The notes: generated by a model not told the origin, from the letters alone. 57,648 nt of DNA from JBBQXY01 sp051004815 (GCA_051004815.1 JBPCJY010000256.1:1-57648); one strand, 5' to 3'; counted from the stretch's first letter, positions 1-8,910 are shown. Numbers and translations: made by a program.

Positions 1-14
1 AACGTCTTTCTCAT
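1..14 (-). CDS. Putative tnpB start, four codons inside the window
   Basis: ATG at 14-12 followed by AGA AAG ACG gives M-R-K-T before the window ends. The same start occurs at 57637-57648. It lies about 7 nt below a TATACT -10 box, so the mRNA would be leaderless or nearly so. Identification as TnpB rests on the common M-R-K-T start of that family and on the flanking hairpin; too little protein is present to prove it. Confidence 0.4.
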
Positions 15-21
15 ACTGTAC

Positions 22-50
22 AGTATAGCACATTTTTAGATAGATTGCAA
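22..50 (-). promoter_or_regulatory. Outward sigma-70 promoter of the left element copy
   Basis: On the minus strand TTGCAA (50-45), a 17-bp spacer and TATACT (27-22) form a near-consensus promoter firing out of the window. A perfect 14-bp palindrome, ATACTGTACAGTAT (13-26), covers the -10 box and the first bases of the start codon, and could act as an operator for self-regulation (inference). Confidence 0.65.
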
Positions 51-115
51 GTGTTACCTAAAAACAACAGTGTGCCTTATATCCCCATGTCTCTGCGCCA
101 GGGGGCTTACGGCAC

Positions 116-1609
116 CTATGCTAATGCTTCCTGAGCAGTCACAGAGGCTATCTGGTGGAAGATAAGCTCATAGTTGCCGATGCTGATTAAGTTGCCATCG
201 GTTAGTCGATAGCCTTGCTCCGCGCACAGTTTTTGTCCATTGACAAAAACACCGCTGGCACTACGCAAATCGTAGAGCACATAGTGATTGCCTTCGTGTC
301 TTAGTAGAGCGTGATGTCGCGAGGCCAACGCATCTTCCTCTAGCAAGATATCGCTATCACCGGCCCGTCCAATGGCTATTTCTTCGCGTTCGAGTAAGAA
401 TATATAATCGTTTTGCGTACCAGACAGGCTAATAAGAAGATAGGGTTGCAACGTGGGTTGCTGCTCAGGTATCTCCTCGTGTTGCGTGGATATGACTATT
501 TCGTTGCTGAAGTCGGTCTGTGGAGTGGGTAACGGCATAGGATCAGTTTCAGGCACGGGGGAGGTAAAGACGTCAGGTGCTGGTTGTGGCAAGGGTTCGG
601 GTGCGGGTTCAGGCAAGGGCGTGGGAGCTGGTTGCGGTAAGGGTTCGGGAGCCGGTTGCGGCAAGGGTTCCGGTGCAGGTACCGGCAAGGGTTCGGGAGC
701 CGGTTGTGGTAAAGGCTCCGGGTTCGGTACCTGGTCAAAAGCGGATACACCAGTGGTTTCCTCGTGTGAGATTGAAAAAGCGAGTGCATCCGCGAAAGAT
801 GTCATTGAGGGATATCGTTCCTCTGGGTAGACAGCAAAGGCACGACGAAGAATGCTTTCTTGTTCAATGGTGATTGAAGAGTTGAGCGAGGAGAGCGGCG
901 TTATGCTCTCTGTCAGTTTCATATGCTCTATTTCTGCCGGGCTTCCGACAAAAGCGGGACGGCCCGAAAGCCAGAAATAGAGTATGCTAGCCAGAGCATA
1001 TTGATCACTGGCAGGTGTGACGCGTTTGCCCAACTGCTCCGGTGCTGCGGTCAACGACAAGTAGGTATGGCTCGGTTGACCAAAGCGACACACAAAATTG
1101 GTTAAGCCTACATCGGCCACCAGGAAAGGGGCAAAATCCGCTTCATTGTCAATATTGCCGCTACGCAAGACGAGAAGGTTGGAAAAGGTCAGCGAACCAT
1201 GTAAATATCCCTGCTGATGTATATAGGCAAGTGCCTGGGCCAGTTGTACTCCATAGTGAATAGCATCTGCTACGTGCAGTGGTGGTCGGTACCATAACCT
1301 GCCCTCAGCACTTAAAAGAGAGCCATTGCTAACATAGCGACGCACACTATAGAGCCTGTTGTCGAGTTCGCCGTAGTTGAGGACAGAGGCCAGGTAGGGA
1401 TGATGGAGTTGGCTAATACCTTGCATTTCGCGAAAGAATTGTCGCCGGGCCGATTCGGGAAGTGGCGTCCATGGATGGATGAGTTTTAGTGTTACCTTGC
1501 GTTGTAGCATCATATCTGTTGCTTCGTAACTTTCGCCGGACACACCATTCCCCAGCCATCGATGTATACGATATCGCTCAAATTGTTGATTTTCTTGTAA
1601 TGTCGGCAT
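116..1609 (-). CDS. Pseudokinase-like Ser/Thr kinase domain with Pro-rich linker and C-terminal FHA domain
   Basis: 497 aa. Residues about 12-280 form a Hanks-type kinase fold: glycine loop near 20-28, lysine K42 in V-T-L-K, A-P-E at 189-191 and a downstream D-Q-Y-A-L. The catalytic H-R-D is H-G-S at 137-139 and D-F-G is D-V-G at 166-168, so the catalytic aspartate is missing and phosphotransfer is unlikely (inference). Residues about 297-350 repeat a PEPLPQPA-type unit. Residues about 395-485 are an FHA domain with G-R, S-R-H-H and N-G motifs, which binds phosphothreonine. There is no membrane segment. Start ATG at 1609 has GAGG 7-8 nt upstream. The last codons (L-A-stop) lie in the 122-bp terminal repeat, so the natural C-terminus may have been slightly altered. 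Likely role: phospho-dependent scaffold in kinase signalling. Confidence 0.85.
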   Translation of the reverse strand: MPTLQENQQFERYRIHRWLGNGVSGESYEATDMMLQRKVTLKLIHPWTPLPESARRQFFREMQGISQLHHPYLASVLNYGELDNRLYSVRRYVSNGSLLSAEGRLWYRPPLHVADAIHYGVQLAQALAYIHQQGYLHGSLTFSNLLVLRSGNIDNEADFAPFLVADVGLTNFVCRFGQPSHTYLSLTAAPEQLGKRVTPASDQYALASILYFWLSGRPAFVGSPAEIEHMKLTESITPLSSLNSSITIEQESILRRAFAVYPEERYPSMTSFADALAFSISHEETTGVSAFDQVPNPEPLPQPAPEPLPVPAPEPLPQPAPEPLPQPAPTPLPEPAPEPLPQPAPDVFTSPVPETDPMPLPTPQTDFSNEIVISTQHEEIPEQQPTLQPYLLISLSGTQNDYIFLLEREEIAIGRAGDSDILLEEDALASRHHALLRHEGNHYVLYDLRSASGVFVNGQKLCAEQGYRLTDGNLISIGNYELIFHQIASVTAQEALA

Positions 1610-1832
1610 ACAACAACCTCACTTCCATGTTTGGACGATAGTTCTCTTAACTGTATGCTATTGTAGCATATCGGTTATTGTGAAGATAGAAAAACAGGAG
1701 TTATCTACTAGTGCCGCATTCTACTGGTCAGTATTTTTGGCTGGCGTGGTTGTGTGCAATCACCGTGTGCGACGACTGCGAAAAATGCTATAGATGATTA
1801 TCGCTACAGCGACAATTGTTTTCGTTTGAACC

Positions 1833-3551
1833 TCACATTGTAATTGCATCGGCATCAGCCAGTAAATGCACATGCGTTGTATTTTTCCATATCAGGAAAA
1901 CCAGGAAAGCCAGTATCGGTGGCGTAGCCATTGCTAGCCAGTTAAAGCCACTCCAACCGCCGACGGCTGCTACATACGTGACGAATGCGCTAGCGGAGAA
2001 GACGAGTGCTAAGGCAATCAGGGCGCAGCCAAGGCGATCAATTGAGGTGGGCAAGCAGATAACGGCGAGAGCGACAAGCCAGATGCCATACCACGAGAAA
2101 AACCAGGGGGTAATCAAGAGCAATGCACCCAGCGATAGAAGCGCGGCAAGAACCATGGTACGTGTGGTTGGCACGAGCCATAGCCAGATTGCACCTATAA
2201 TGGTTGTGCCAGCCACGAAAATATAGCTGATTCTGTCCCAAACTATGCGCTGGTTAAAGAAATTGAGTGCTGTATAGACCCAAGATGGTTGAGCAGGTGA
2301 ACCATGTGCATGAATCCATTCATGCACGGCCCGCATAATTGAATTTTCTGAATAGCGTGCGGATGGAGGCGCGGAAAAACTTTGCATAATGTCATGAGTA
2401 CTATGTCCAAGCCAGAAGGGAGCGTAACAAATAGCAGCGATCAGGCCACTCACCATACCGGCCAAAAGTACCTTTTGCAAGGCTGATTGCCAATCCAGCG
2501 AGCGAATATGTTCCAGTCGCAAAGAAGGAATGATTGCGCAGGAGGACATAGCTCTACGAACCAATAAGACCAGGAACAATGCAATGAGCGGCAACGCGGT
2601 GATCTTCACTAACGTCGCCAGCGTAAAGGCAATAATGGGTAAAAGATAACGCGCTGGGCGAGCAAAGTTCTGCTGCTCAGCACGCAGACTAAACCATATA
2701 CCCAGCAAGAGCAGGCTAACCATAATGGTGTCGTTGTGGCCACCAAGGCAACTTTCTTCTATCACGAGGGGATTCCAGGCGTAAAGCAGTGTGCCAAGGG
2801 CGACTGTGCGTGGAGATCTGCCCATTTTCTGCAAGATCAGCGTCACCAACCAGATATTGAACAGGTAAGAAGCGAAACTCAAGAGCCGGAAAGCTATGAG
2901 ATAGCGCAACGGTGAATTGCCCGGCACCAATGCCATGATTGAGCAGATAGCGAGCCAAAATGGCCCATAGGCAGCGGTAGCAAATTGCCAATCATCATAG
3001 GAAGTCAATGGGTCTTTGGGAAAGGCTGCCGGTGCGACAAAATAGGGATTGGCATGATGCAGTGCGATGGTGCGCCCATAGCCAACATAGACAAAGATGT
3101 CGCGTGAGAGCATGGCGGGTGTGAGGACATAGATCAGCCCTCCCACTATCGCGACAAGCCAGATGATACGCGTGATGTTGGTGAAATGAGAGTCAGCTTG
3201 TTGTCGCTGTATGAACACGGCGCACAGTGCATACACGCCAAAGGAGAGGGCAATCAGCACTAAGAACTCGATGCTATTGGTGGCGATCATCGAGGCACGT
3301 TGCGGCTGGGCGAGATGGAGATCATAGGGCAACCAGGAACCCCAGGCGAGGAGAAACCGATTGGTACGCAGCGACAAAAGAAATGTTTTCCCTGCCAGGT
3401 GAAATATAGGGCTAACACTGACCAGTATACAAAGCAATATGCCCACACCGCAGAGTGCTACTACGCGTACTGGCACTTGCTGCTGGGCTGTGACTGCTGT
3501 TGCGACAGACTTTTCTATGGGTGGCGATACATCTATATTTTTCTGACTCAT
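1833..3551 (-). CDS. GT-C mannosyltransferase-like integral membrane protein (GT87/MptB-like)
   Basis: 572 aa, about a dozen hydrophobic segments after a short polar N-terminus. Loop motifs match polyprenol-phosphate-mannose-dependent alpha-mannosyltransferases: S-R-D-I-F-V-Y in the first outer loop followed by N-P-Y, then Y-G-P-F-W, then W-N-P-L-V-I-E-E with G-G-H-N-D. Family knowledge suggests transfer of a sugar from a lipid-phosphate donor to an envelope glycan on the outer face of the membrane; donor and acceptor cannot be read from sequence. It is the last gene of a four-gene minus-strand operon (8490 to 1833), 33 bp behind the PIG-V-like gene. The next 223 bp towards the pseudokinase gene hold only a short TATGCTA/TAGCATA palindrome (1654-1670). 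Confidence 0.8.
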   Translation of the reverse strand: MSQKNIDVSPPIEKSVATAVTAQQQVPVRVVALCGVGILLCILVSVSPIFHLAGKTFLLSLRTNRFLLAWGSWLPYDLHLAQPQRASMIATNSIEFLVLIALSFGVYALCAVFIQRQQADSHFTNITRIIWLVAIVGGLIYVLTPAMLSRDIFVYVGYGRTIALHHANPYFVAPAAFPKDPLTSYDDWQFATAAYGPFWLAICSIMALVPGNSPLRYLIAFRLLSFASYLFNIWLVTLILQKMGRSPRTVALGTLLYAWNPLVIEESCLGGHNDTIMVSLLLLGIWFSLRAEQQNFARPARYLLPIIAFTLATLVKITALPLIALFLVLLVRRAMSSCAIIPSLRLEHIRSLDWQSALQKVLLAGMVSGLIAAICYAPFWLGHSTHDIMQSFSAPPSARYSENSIMRAVHEWIHAHGSPAQPSWVYTALNFFNQRIVWDRISYIFVAGTTIIGAIWLWLVPTTRTMVLAALLSLGALLLITPWFFSWYGIWLVALAVICLPTSIDRLGCALIALALVFSASAFVTYVAAVGGWSGFNWLAMATPPILAFLVFLIWKNTTHVHLLADADAITM

Positions 3552-3584
3552 ACGTATTTTTTCATCCTCTCATTCTCTCATCCG

Positions 3585-4727
3585 CTAAACCATCCACCGA
3601 TTCATAATAAAAAGAATGCTCAGTGTGGCCAGTAATGTGGGAAACACAATCATGAAGGCCTGATGTAGGCGCGGATGCTTAATGCCGAGCATGGCCATGG
3701 TAATAAATGCTGGGAACATTTCGAGTACAAAGCGTTGATTGGATAAAAGGACATCCGTTTTGTCGGTGCCAGGACTCAAGAGAATGTAGATCAGCAAGAC
3801 GGCCACCCAGATGCTGTAGCTTAAACGCAGTTTGCGCCATCCAATAATGTTCAGTGCTATAAAACTCAAGGTGGCAGTCAAGTCCAGGATGATATGCGCC
3901 TCGTTGAATGAGCCAAAGGGTTGATTCCAGAACAGGTCAACAAAAGCCTGGAAGATGCCGCGCCATGGCCAGGATGTATGGCGACCCCAGTGACTCTGTA
4001 CGTTCACAAAGTCGAAAAAGTTGCCAGATATATGCCAACAATAGAGGGCGTAGAGCAGGGTGCCTGTGGGAATCAGGACAATCGGCACTATTCTAAGCAG
4101 CAGATTTTGTCGGGAAGCCATGATGCTCTCGCGAGACTGCCACAATTCGATGAGGTAAGGTATGACGAGCAAGACACCCGCTGACCGTGCTAACGAGGCC
4201 AGTAGCCCCAGGATACCAGCCAACCACCAGTGCTGACGGCGCATAGCGAGAAATGTTCCGGCAGATAGCAAGATGAAGAGCGACTCATTGTAGACCGCGA
4301 AGAAGTAAAATGCTGTTGGGAAGAGACACAGATAGAGTAGGGTACGCCGCGCAACCTTTTCCCCACCAGCATCGACAGCGATCTGGTAGAGCACAAAGAG
4401 CGCACCGAGTAAGGCGGCGTTGCTGATCACTGTTCCTACGGTCAGATAGCTCCAACTGCCCAGGACATAGGCGCAACCAGCGATCATCAAAGGAAGTAGT
4501 GGAAAGAACGCTACATCAAAAGGCGTTTGATAGCCGAATTGCGCAATTCTGACATAGTTAGCGGCATCCCAATGATTCCAGGAGGTCAGGAGAGCCGCGG
4601 TATCGACCGGAGTGCTGGAATATTTTTGGGCGGTAAGCAGAATGTAAGCAAAGTACGTCACCATCATCAGGATGAGACGGGTGCCTGTAAATAGCCAGAG
4701 AATATCACGAACGGGAGCACGTTTCAT
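3585..4727 (-). CDS. PIG-V-like GT-C mannosyltransferase membrane protein
   Basis: 380 aa, polytopic. The first outer loop carries W-N-H-W-D-A-A-N-Y followed by I-A-Q-F-G-Y and then F-F-P-L-L-P-L, the signature of the PIG-V (GT76-like) family. Bacterial members of this family are presumed lipid-linked-sugar dependent glycosyltransferases. The aspartate in W-D-A would be the catalytic or metal-site residue (family knowledge). It sits only 4 bp after the upstream gene and 33 bp before the next, so the four genes are probably one transcript. Confidence 0.8.
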   Translation of the reverse strand: MKRAPVRDILWLFTGTRLILMMVTYFAYILLTAQKYSSTPVDTAALLTSWNHWDAANYVRIAQFGYQTPFDVAFFPLLPLMIAGCAYVLGSWSYLTVGTVISNAALLGALFVLYQIAVDAGGEKVARRTLLYLCLFPTAFYFFAVYNESLFILLSAGTFLAMRRQHWWLAGILGLLASLARSAGVLLVIPYLIELWQSRESIMASRQNLLLRIVPIVLIPTGTLLYALYCWHISGNFFDFVNVQSHWGRHTSWPWRGIFQAFVDLFWNQPFGSFNEAHIILDLTATLSFIALNIIGWRKLRLSYSIWVAVLLIYILLSPGTDKTDVLLSNQRFVLEMFPAFITMAMLGIKHPRLHQAFMIVFPTLLATLSILFIMNRWMV

Positions 4728-4731
4728 AGTT

Positions 4732-6684
4732 TTAGATCACCTGCCAGACTGAATCGCTACCAAACACGGCGATACGGCGCAAGCCAGCATTAGACTCTGC
4801 CTGTGCCAGGATGGTAGTTGCTATCGCTGGGTTGTAGTATTGAAGATGTAATACGACATACCGAATATGATACTGTTTTAAAAAAGTCAGGCTACTTGCC
4901 GATGGGAAGTTCAAAAGCAAGGCAGCCATGTCGTTGGTTAAAGGTGGGCGATAGCCGCTCCAACCGTCGGCAATAGGATGTGTATGATAGATGGCATAGT
5001 AGTCATACCATGCCTCTTGTTTGAATGAAAATACCTCGTTCAAATAAGCCATTGGCAGCTCGACAATCGGCTCTTGATTGCCATGGGTCGACAGCCATTG
5101 ATAAACGGCGGGAATGGCATTGCCGGTTGGTACCTGCGTAACTGGGGTATAGGCTGGCACAGCCTCCACCAGGATTGCCAACGGGATCAGCACCAGTAGG
5201 CTGCGCAAGGCGACTGTACGTAATGGAGAGAGACGGGTAAAATGTCTCGCAGGCACTGCGGTCTGCTCTGTGTGTATCCGCTTCTCGGTGTAGTCACTGG
5301 CTTTGTTTTGCAGCCATGCCACACTAAAGGCAGCCAGCAGGGCGAGCATAATCAACAGCACACCAATCAGGCGTGCGGGAACGCGCAGCCCTGAGAAGCC
5401 AGGCAGCACGAAATAGGCGAGTACCCAGGGCATGGGAATGTTTGGCGGATTGGGCGGTAACGCAATCCTGCCCAAAAAGCTAGAGGCGGACGCGACAAAA
5501 GGGCCACCACTAGGGGTTGAGTACTGCAAGAAAGGCCCAAAGGCGAAGAGCAATACAATAAGAGCCGTCCAGCTGTAGGCACGCAGCACAGTTGCTCGCT
5601 TCCGCCAGGCGAGAATGATGCCGCATGCGGCGAGAGCCATGGTCGTCAAGCCAAGAAATAGATAGTGTTCACTATCATAGGGCAGAACGATGCCGTTGTA
5701 ATAGCTGGTGCCATAGAGCCAGTTAAAGGGGACGGCAAAGATAAAATCGCGTACTAACGCGGCGTACCCTGTGGATTGTCCCAACGAGCGGGAGAAGCCA
5801 CCTTGCAGCGAGACCAGGTACGGTGCCATCAAGATGCCCAGGAAGATAAACATAATGGCGAATACAATAACAGGCTGGATTGCACGCCGCACTAAATATT
5901 TGACGTAGGTACCTTTACGTGAGCGCAGTTGACCAATGAAGGGTATCGTGTAGCGAATGAGGACGAAGGCGAGCAGGGCATAACTTAAAAAGATACCGTA
6001 GTAGATGCTACTCAACAGTTGCAGGAAATAGAACAGGGCAAAGAGAATCCAGTTGCGCCAGCGTCCCTGTTCGAGCGCAAGATCGAGATAGAGGAAGGCC
6101 AAAGGCATCCACTCACCTGCGATGATGTGGATGTGATCAAGTTGTGCTAGCCGATAGGGGGCAAAGGCGTAGATCAAGGCCGCGACAAATGCTGCTAGCG
6201 GTTTGCCAGTGTAATGGCGAGCCATGATATACATGTTTGTGCCACAGAGGAGAAATGAGATATAGAATGTCATATTATAGGCAAATACAGGGTTATGGCT
6301 CAACAGAAAAAAGGGTGCGTAGATGATAGCTTCGCCCAACAGGTTCTCAGAATAGGATAATGAGAGGTTATTGGGGTAGAGCAGTTGGGCCTGCCACAAG
6401 TGTGTTGGGGCGTGTAATAGCGTCGTGGTATCCCAGGAGAGCGTCCACATATTGAGGAGTGGGTCCCACCATTCACCAGCTACTTCGCCGGTGAAATTAG
6501 GGGTAAAATGATATGCCATAACAACCACCAGCCCCACCAAAAGCAGCATATAGAGGATATCTTGCCAGTTCCATCTACGTTGTAATCGCGGGTTTGTCTT
6601 CTCGTCTGGGGTTACTTCGTGTTTGTTATGTTGTATTGAAATCTTTGCAGGTATAATGATAGAGTTAGCTGGTTCAGTACTCAC
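4732..6684 (-). CDS. Large multi-pass membrane protein, GT-C/YfhO-like
   Basis: 650 aa. A cytosolic N-terminus of about 35 residues is followed by roughly 11-13 transmembrane segments and a C-terminal extracytoplasmic domain (about 520-650). That domain contains V-E-L-P-M and R-Y-V-V-L-H near the end, features common to bacterial glycosyltransferase-like proteins of the YfhO type. The first outer loop has acidic residues (G-E-V-A-G-E-W-W-D-P) where GT-C enzymes place their catalytic acid. The specific reaction is unknown. It lies between a GT39-like gene (21 bp upstream) and the PIG-V-like gene (4 bp downstream), so a role in assembling the same envelope glycan is inferred. Confidence 0.7.
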   Translation of the reverse strand: MSTEPANSIIIPAKISIQHNKHEVTPDEKTNPRLQRRWNWQDILYMLLLVGLVVVMAYHFTPNFTGEVAGEWWDPLLNMWTLSWDTTTLLHAPTHLWQAQLLYPNNLSLSYSENLLGEAIIYAPFFLLSHNPVFAYNMTFYISFLLCGTNMYIMARHYTGKPLAAFVAALIYAFAPYRLAQLDHIHIIAGEWMPLAFLYLDLALEQGRWRNWILFALFYFLQLLSSIYYGIFLSYALLAFVLIRYTIPFIGQLRSRKGTYVKYLVRRAIQPVIVFAIMFIFLGILMAPYLVSLQGGFSRSLGQSTGYAALVRDFIFAVPFNWLYGTSYYNGIVLPYDSEHYLFLGLTTMALAACGIILAWRKRATVLRAYSWTALIVLLFAFGPFLQYSTPSGGPFVASASSFLGRIALPPNPPNIPMPWVLAYFVLPGFSGLRVPARLIGVLLIMLALLAAFSVAWLQNKASDYTEKRIHTEQTAVPARHFTRLSPLRTVALRSLLVLIPLAILVEAVPAYTPVTQVPTGNAIPAVYQWLSTHGNQEPIVELPMAYLNEVFSFKQEAWYDYYAIYHTHPIADGWSGYRPPLTNDMAALLLNFPSASSLTFLKQYHIRYVVLHLQYYNPAIATTILAQAESNAGLRRIAVFGSDSVWQVI

Positions 6685-6705
6685 AGTATAGTTTGGCAGC
6701 CTCCA

Positions 6706-8490
6706 TTAGATAATTGTAGCAGGATTGCTGGCTAGTATGTAACAGTAAACGGTATTCCCGCCCATGACGATATGTACAATGTGAGCATGCCATGCCTGGG
6801 GGATGACATACCCACGCTGGACAAGGTGCATAGGCCATACCAGGTAGTTATAAGAGCTGTTGCTGGCATCGGGATGAGCTTCGGAAAATTTGAGCCTTCC
6901 TTCCAACGCACGATTATAGCCAAACCATGAGCTAGCATAGTCACCGTGATTTAACGTTCCCGCTAGAGCAACGAGACCCACAGTACCAGACGAATGAGTA
7001 TGGGCTATTAGCCACAAACCTGCTTCACGGTATCCAGGATAGGCTACTTGTAGCACTGAGTTTTCACTCTGAAAAAGTTCGCTCGTGTACCCTTCTGCTG
7101 CATAGTTCGTCGATAAGCCTATCAGGTGCGGTCCTACCAGGAGGAGAGTCAGTGCAGTGCAAATGATTGCAGCGCGTCCGTTCAGACGTATTTTGCCAGG
7201 TTTTGTCGGGCTGGCCTGAGCCGGAAGCTCAACATTGGTGTTGACAGTGCTGGAAGATGGCTGTAGCAATGCCCCACGGCGATAGCGCAGGAGTGTTGCC
7301 AATCCCAATGCACCTGCTAATGCGACTGCCGGAGCCAGTGGTAAGTGATAATGCGTGCCAACGACGATGTTGAGTAGACTGAACATGCCCACGATAGAAA
7401 CTAGCCAGATAAACAGAAAAGCGATGCTGGTGATTTCCGCGACTTGTAACTTCGATTTATGCAGATGGAACAGCACCAGTTGTACTATGGCAAAGAGCGC
7501 AAAGAAAATAGCGGGAAAGGTGATAAAGATACTCAACTTAGCAAGCAGAATGTACAGCACAGCCCAACGGGGAACATGTCCGCTGTATTGCCCTGCAATA
7601 AATGTCAGATGGCCGTTAATAGAGTGATCCCACTCAAACAGGATACTGTGGATCAACAGATAGTAGGGATTGCGCCAGATAGCCGGATCGGCAATGAAAA
7701 ATACCACCGGGATCAGGAGCAACGCGCCAATCCACCAACCCCATGGCACAGATGATCTTTGCTCACGGGGTATTCTAGGGCGAATAGCAACAAAATAATA
7801 GAACGTGAAAAGAATCATGCCAGGGATAGCGAGCGCGGCGGTATATTTGCTAGCGGCTCCCAATCCGACTAAGGCGGCTGAGAGCAAATAAAAGCGCGGT
7901 TGGCGTATAGCGTACCACAATACAAGATAGGCCAGCGTAATCAACATGGTCATCGTCATGTCAAGGTAGGCCAGAGCACTAAAATAGACGAGCCATGGGC
8001 TAACTGCCAGGGCCAGAGCAGCCAGCAGAGCAACAACACGTCCAAAGGGTTTACGCCCTAACCAATAGATGGCAATAATGAGCACGGTTCCGCTGAGAAT
8101 ACTGGGGATACGTGCCACAAATAATTCGCTCAGCCGATGGCCAAATTGTGTATTGAGATAGATAGATAGGCCAATGAGCAGCTTTACTACTGGGGGGTGT
8201 TCATAGTTGAATTCCCACCCCACTGAAGTGAAATCGTGGTGTAGCACAAGCGGCAGATAGCCTTTCCCCCCCATGATATAGATGATCTCATCGGTCACAA
8301 GATCAAGCTGTCGCGCTAGTATGATACGTGGAATGAGGGCGATGAGCGCGAGTACAGGCACAATAAACCACTCAACGCCCGGACGTAAGCCGTGGTGCAA
8401 GCGTGTGTTCGCGTGTACTGCTGCATCTTCTTTATCTTCATGCTGCGATTGCGTATTTTTTGTCAGTGGTTTCAATAGTGATGTCCCCAC
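6706..8490 (-). CDS. GT39/PMT-type glycosyltransferase, multi-pass membrane protein
   Basis: 594 aa with a polar N-terminus of about 40 residues, about 12 membrane helices and a C-terminal outer domain. The first loop has T-D-E-I-I-Y followed by Y-E-H-P-P, the acidic D-E pair and H-P-P that characterise the PMT_2 (GT39/ArnT-like) family, which uses polyprenol-phosphate sugars. It starts with GTG at 8490 after a weak AGAGAG, and no better in-frame start was found. First gene of the four-gene glycosyltransferase operon; a possible promoter is at 8550-8579. Confidence 0.85.
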   Translation of the reverse strand: MGTSLLKPLTKNTQSQHEDKEDAAVHANTRLHHGLRPGVEWFIVPVLALIALIPRIILARQLDLVTDEIIYIMGGKGYLPLVLHHDFTSVGWEFNYEHPPVVKLLIGLSIYLNTQFGHRLSELFVARIPSILSGTVLIIAIYWLGRKPFGRVVALLAALALAVSPWLVYFSALAYLDMTMTMLITLAYLVLWYAIRQPRFYLLSAALVGLGAASKYTAALAIPGMILFTFYYFVAIRPRIPREQRSSVPWGWWIGALLLIPVVFFIADPAIWRNPYYLLIHSILFEWDHSINGHLTFIAGQYSGHVPRWAVLYILLAKLSIFITFPAIFFALFAIVQLVLFHLHKSKLQVAEITSIAFLFIWLVSIVGMFSLLNIVVGTHYHLPLAPAVALAGALGLATLLRYRRGALLQPSSSTVNTNVELPAQASPTKPGKIRLNGRAAIICTALTLLLVGPHLIGLSTNYAAEGYTSELFQSENSVLQVAYPGYREAGLWLIAHTHSSGTVGLVALAGTLNHGDYASSWFGYNRALEGRLKFSEAHPDASNSSYNYLVWPMHLVQRGYVIPQAWHAHIVHIVMGGNTVYCYILASNPATII

Positions 8491-8549
8491 TCTCTGTCGT
8501 AAATAGAGCTATAACGTATGGCCATGGATTATACGAGAAACCGAGGGCT

Positions 8550-8579
8550 AGTATATCATACCTGCTTAGAAGCGGTCGA
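8550..8579 (-). promoter_or_regulatory. Candidate promoter of the glycosyltransferase operon
   Basis: Minus-strand TCGACC (8579-8574), an 18-bp spacer and TATACT (8555-8550) lie about 60 bp before the GTG at 8490. The -10 is good and the -35 only fair. Confidence 0.4.
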
Positions 8580-8586
8580 GGTAAGT

Positions 8587-8881
8587 AGTACTACCTAGCA
8601 GGGTCTGTGAATGATTCCTGACGCCCACCAAGGGCAATACCGTTCAAAGAAGACATGTTGCCAGTCAAACGAACGATTTCAGGAGTGTCATCCTGAGCGA
8701 GAGCGAAGGATCTCTCTCGCCGGACCGAGATCCTTTTCTCTCGCTTAGGGTGACACCGCAAGAGAGCCTCTTCTTTGAAAGGTATTGCCCACAAGGGGCG
8801 TCAGGAAGAACATGCAAGAACGGCATTTCCCCAATCATTCACAGGCCTAGTACTACCTGGCAGGGCTTGTGAATTATTCCC
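8587..8881. repeat. Compound repeat: 32-bp direct repeats around imperfect inverted arms
   Basis: This fills most of the gene-free stretch 8491-8910. Near-identical blocks starting AGTACTACCT.GCAGGG occur in direct orientation at about 8587-8618 and 8849-8881. Between them the sequence around 8604-8653 (TGTGAATGATTCCTGACGCC through CAAAGAAGA) recurs as an imperfect reverse complement at about 8770-8845. The right arm has about 25 extra bases. An independent hairpin (8686-8755) sits in the middle. No reading frame of interest is present. This resembles a MITE- or REP-type non-coding mobile repeat; copy number elsewhere in the genome is unknown. Confidence 0.7.
8686..8755. repeat. REP-like palindrome, TGTCATCCTGAGCG family
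   Basis: A long imperfect hairpin starts TGTCATCCTGAGCGAGAGCG and ends with the complementary GGGTGACA, with GGATCTC arms near the centre. A related hairpin at 50355-50427 has the same opening (TGTCATTCTG) and the same AGCGAAG..ATCTCT block, so this is a dispersed repeat family within this genome. Confidence 0.75.
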
Positions 8882-8910
8882 AAGACAACCCGTGCGGTCG
8901 TCCTGATAGC

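Larger units (their letters stand above)
1..124 (-). mobile_element. Left-boundary copy of a TnpB-type (IS200/IS605-like) element end, partial
   Basis: Positions 3-124 are the exact reverse complement of 57527-57648. Read outward (leftward), the copy contains a subterminal hairpin (GTGCC/GGCAC outer stem and CCCC/GGGG inner stem, 72-115), a promoter (22-50) and an ATG at 14-12 opening a frame M-R-K-T. Many TnpB/OrfB proteins of the IS200/IS605 group start this way, so an element 5' end is inferred. Identity to the other copy begins at TTAG (124-121), which may be the conserved target tetranucleotide next to the element end or part of the element. Only the 5' end lies inside the window, so neither transposase nor right end can be checked. 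Confidence 0.6.

Noticed and set aside
453..830. Plus-strand Gly/Ser-rich open frame
   Set aside because: It is the complement of the PEPLPQPA-coding repeats of the pseudokinase gene; repetitive composition keeps it open by chance.
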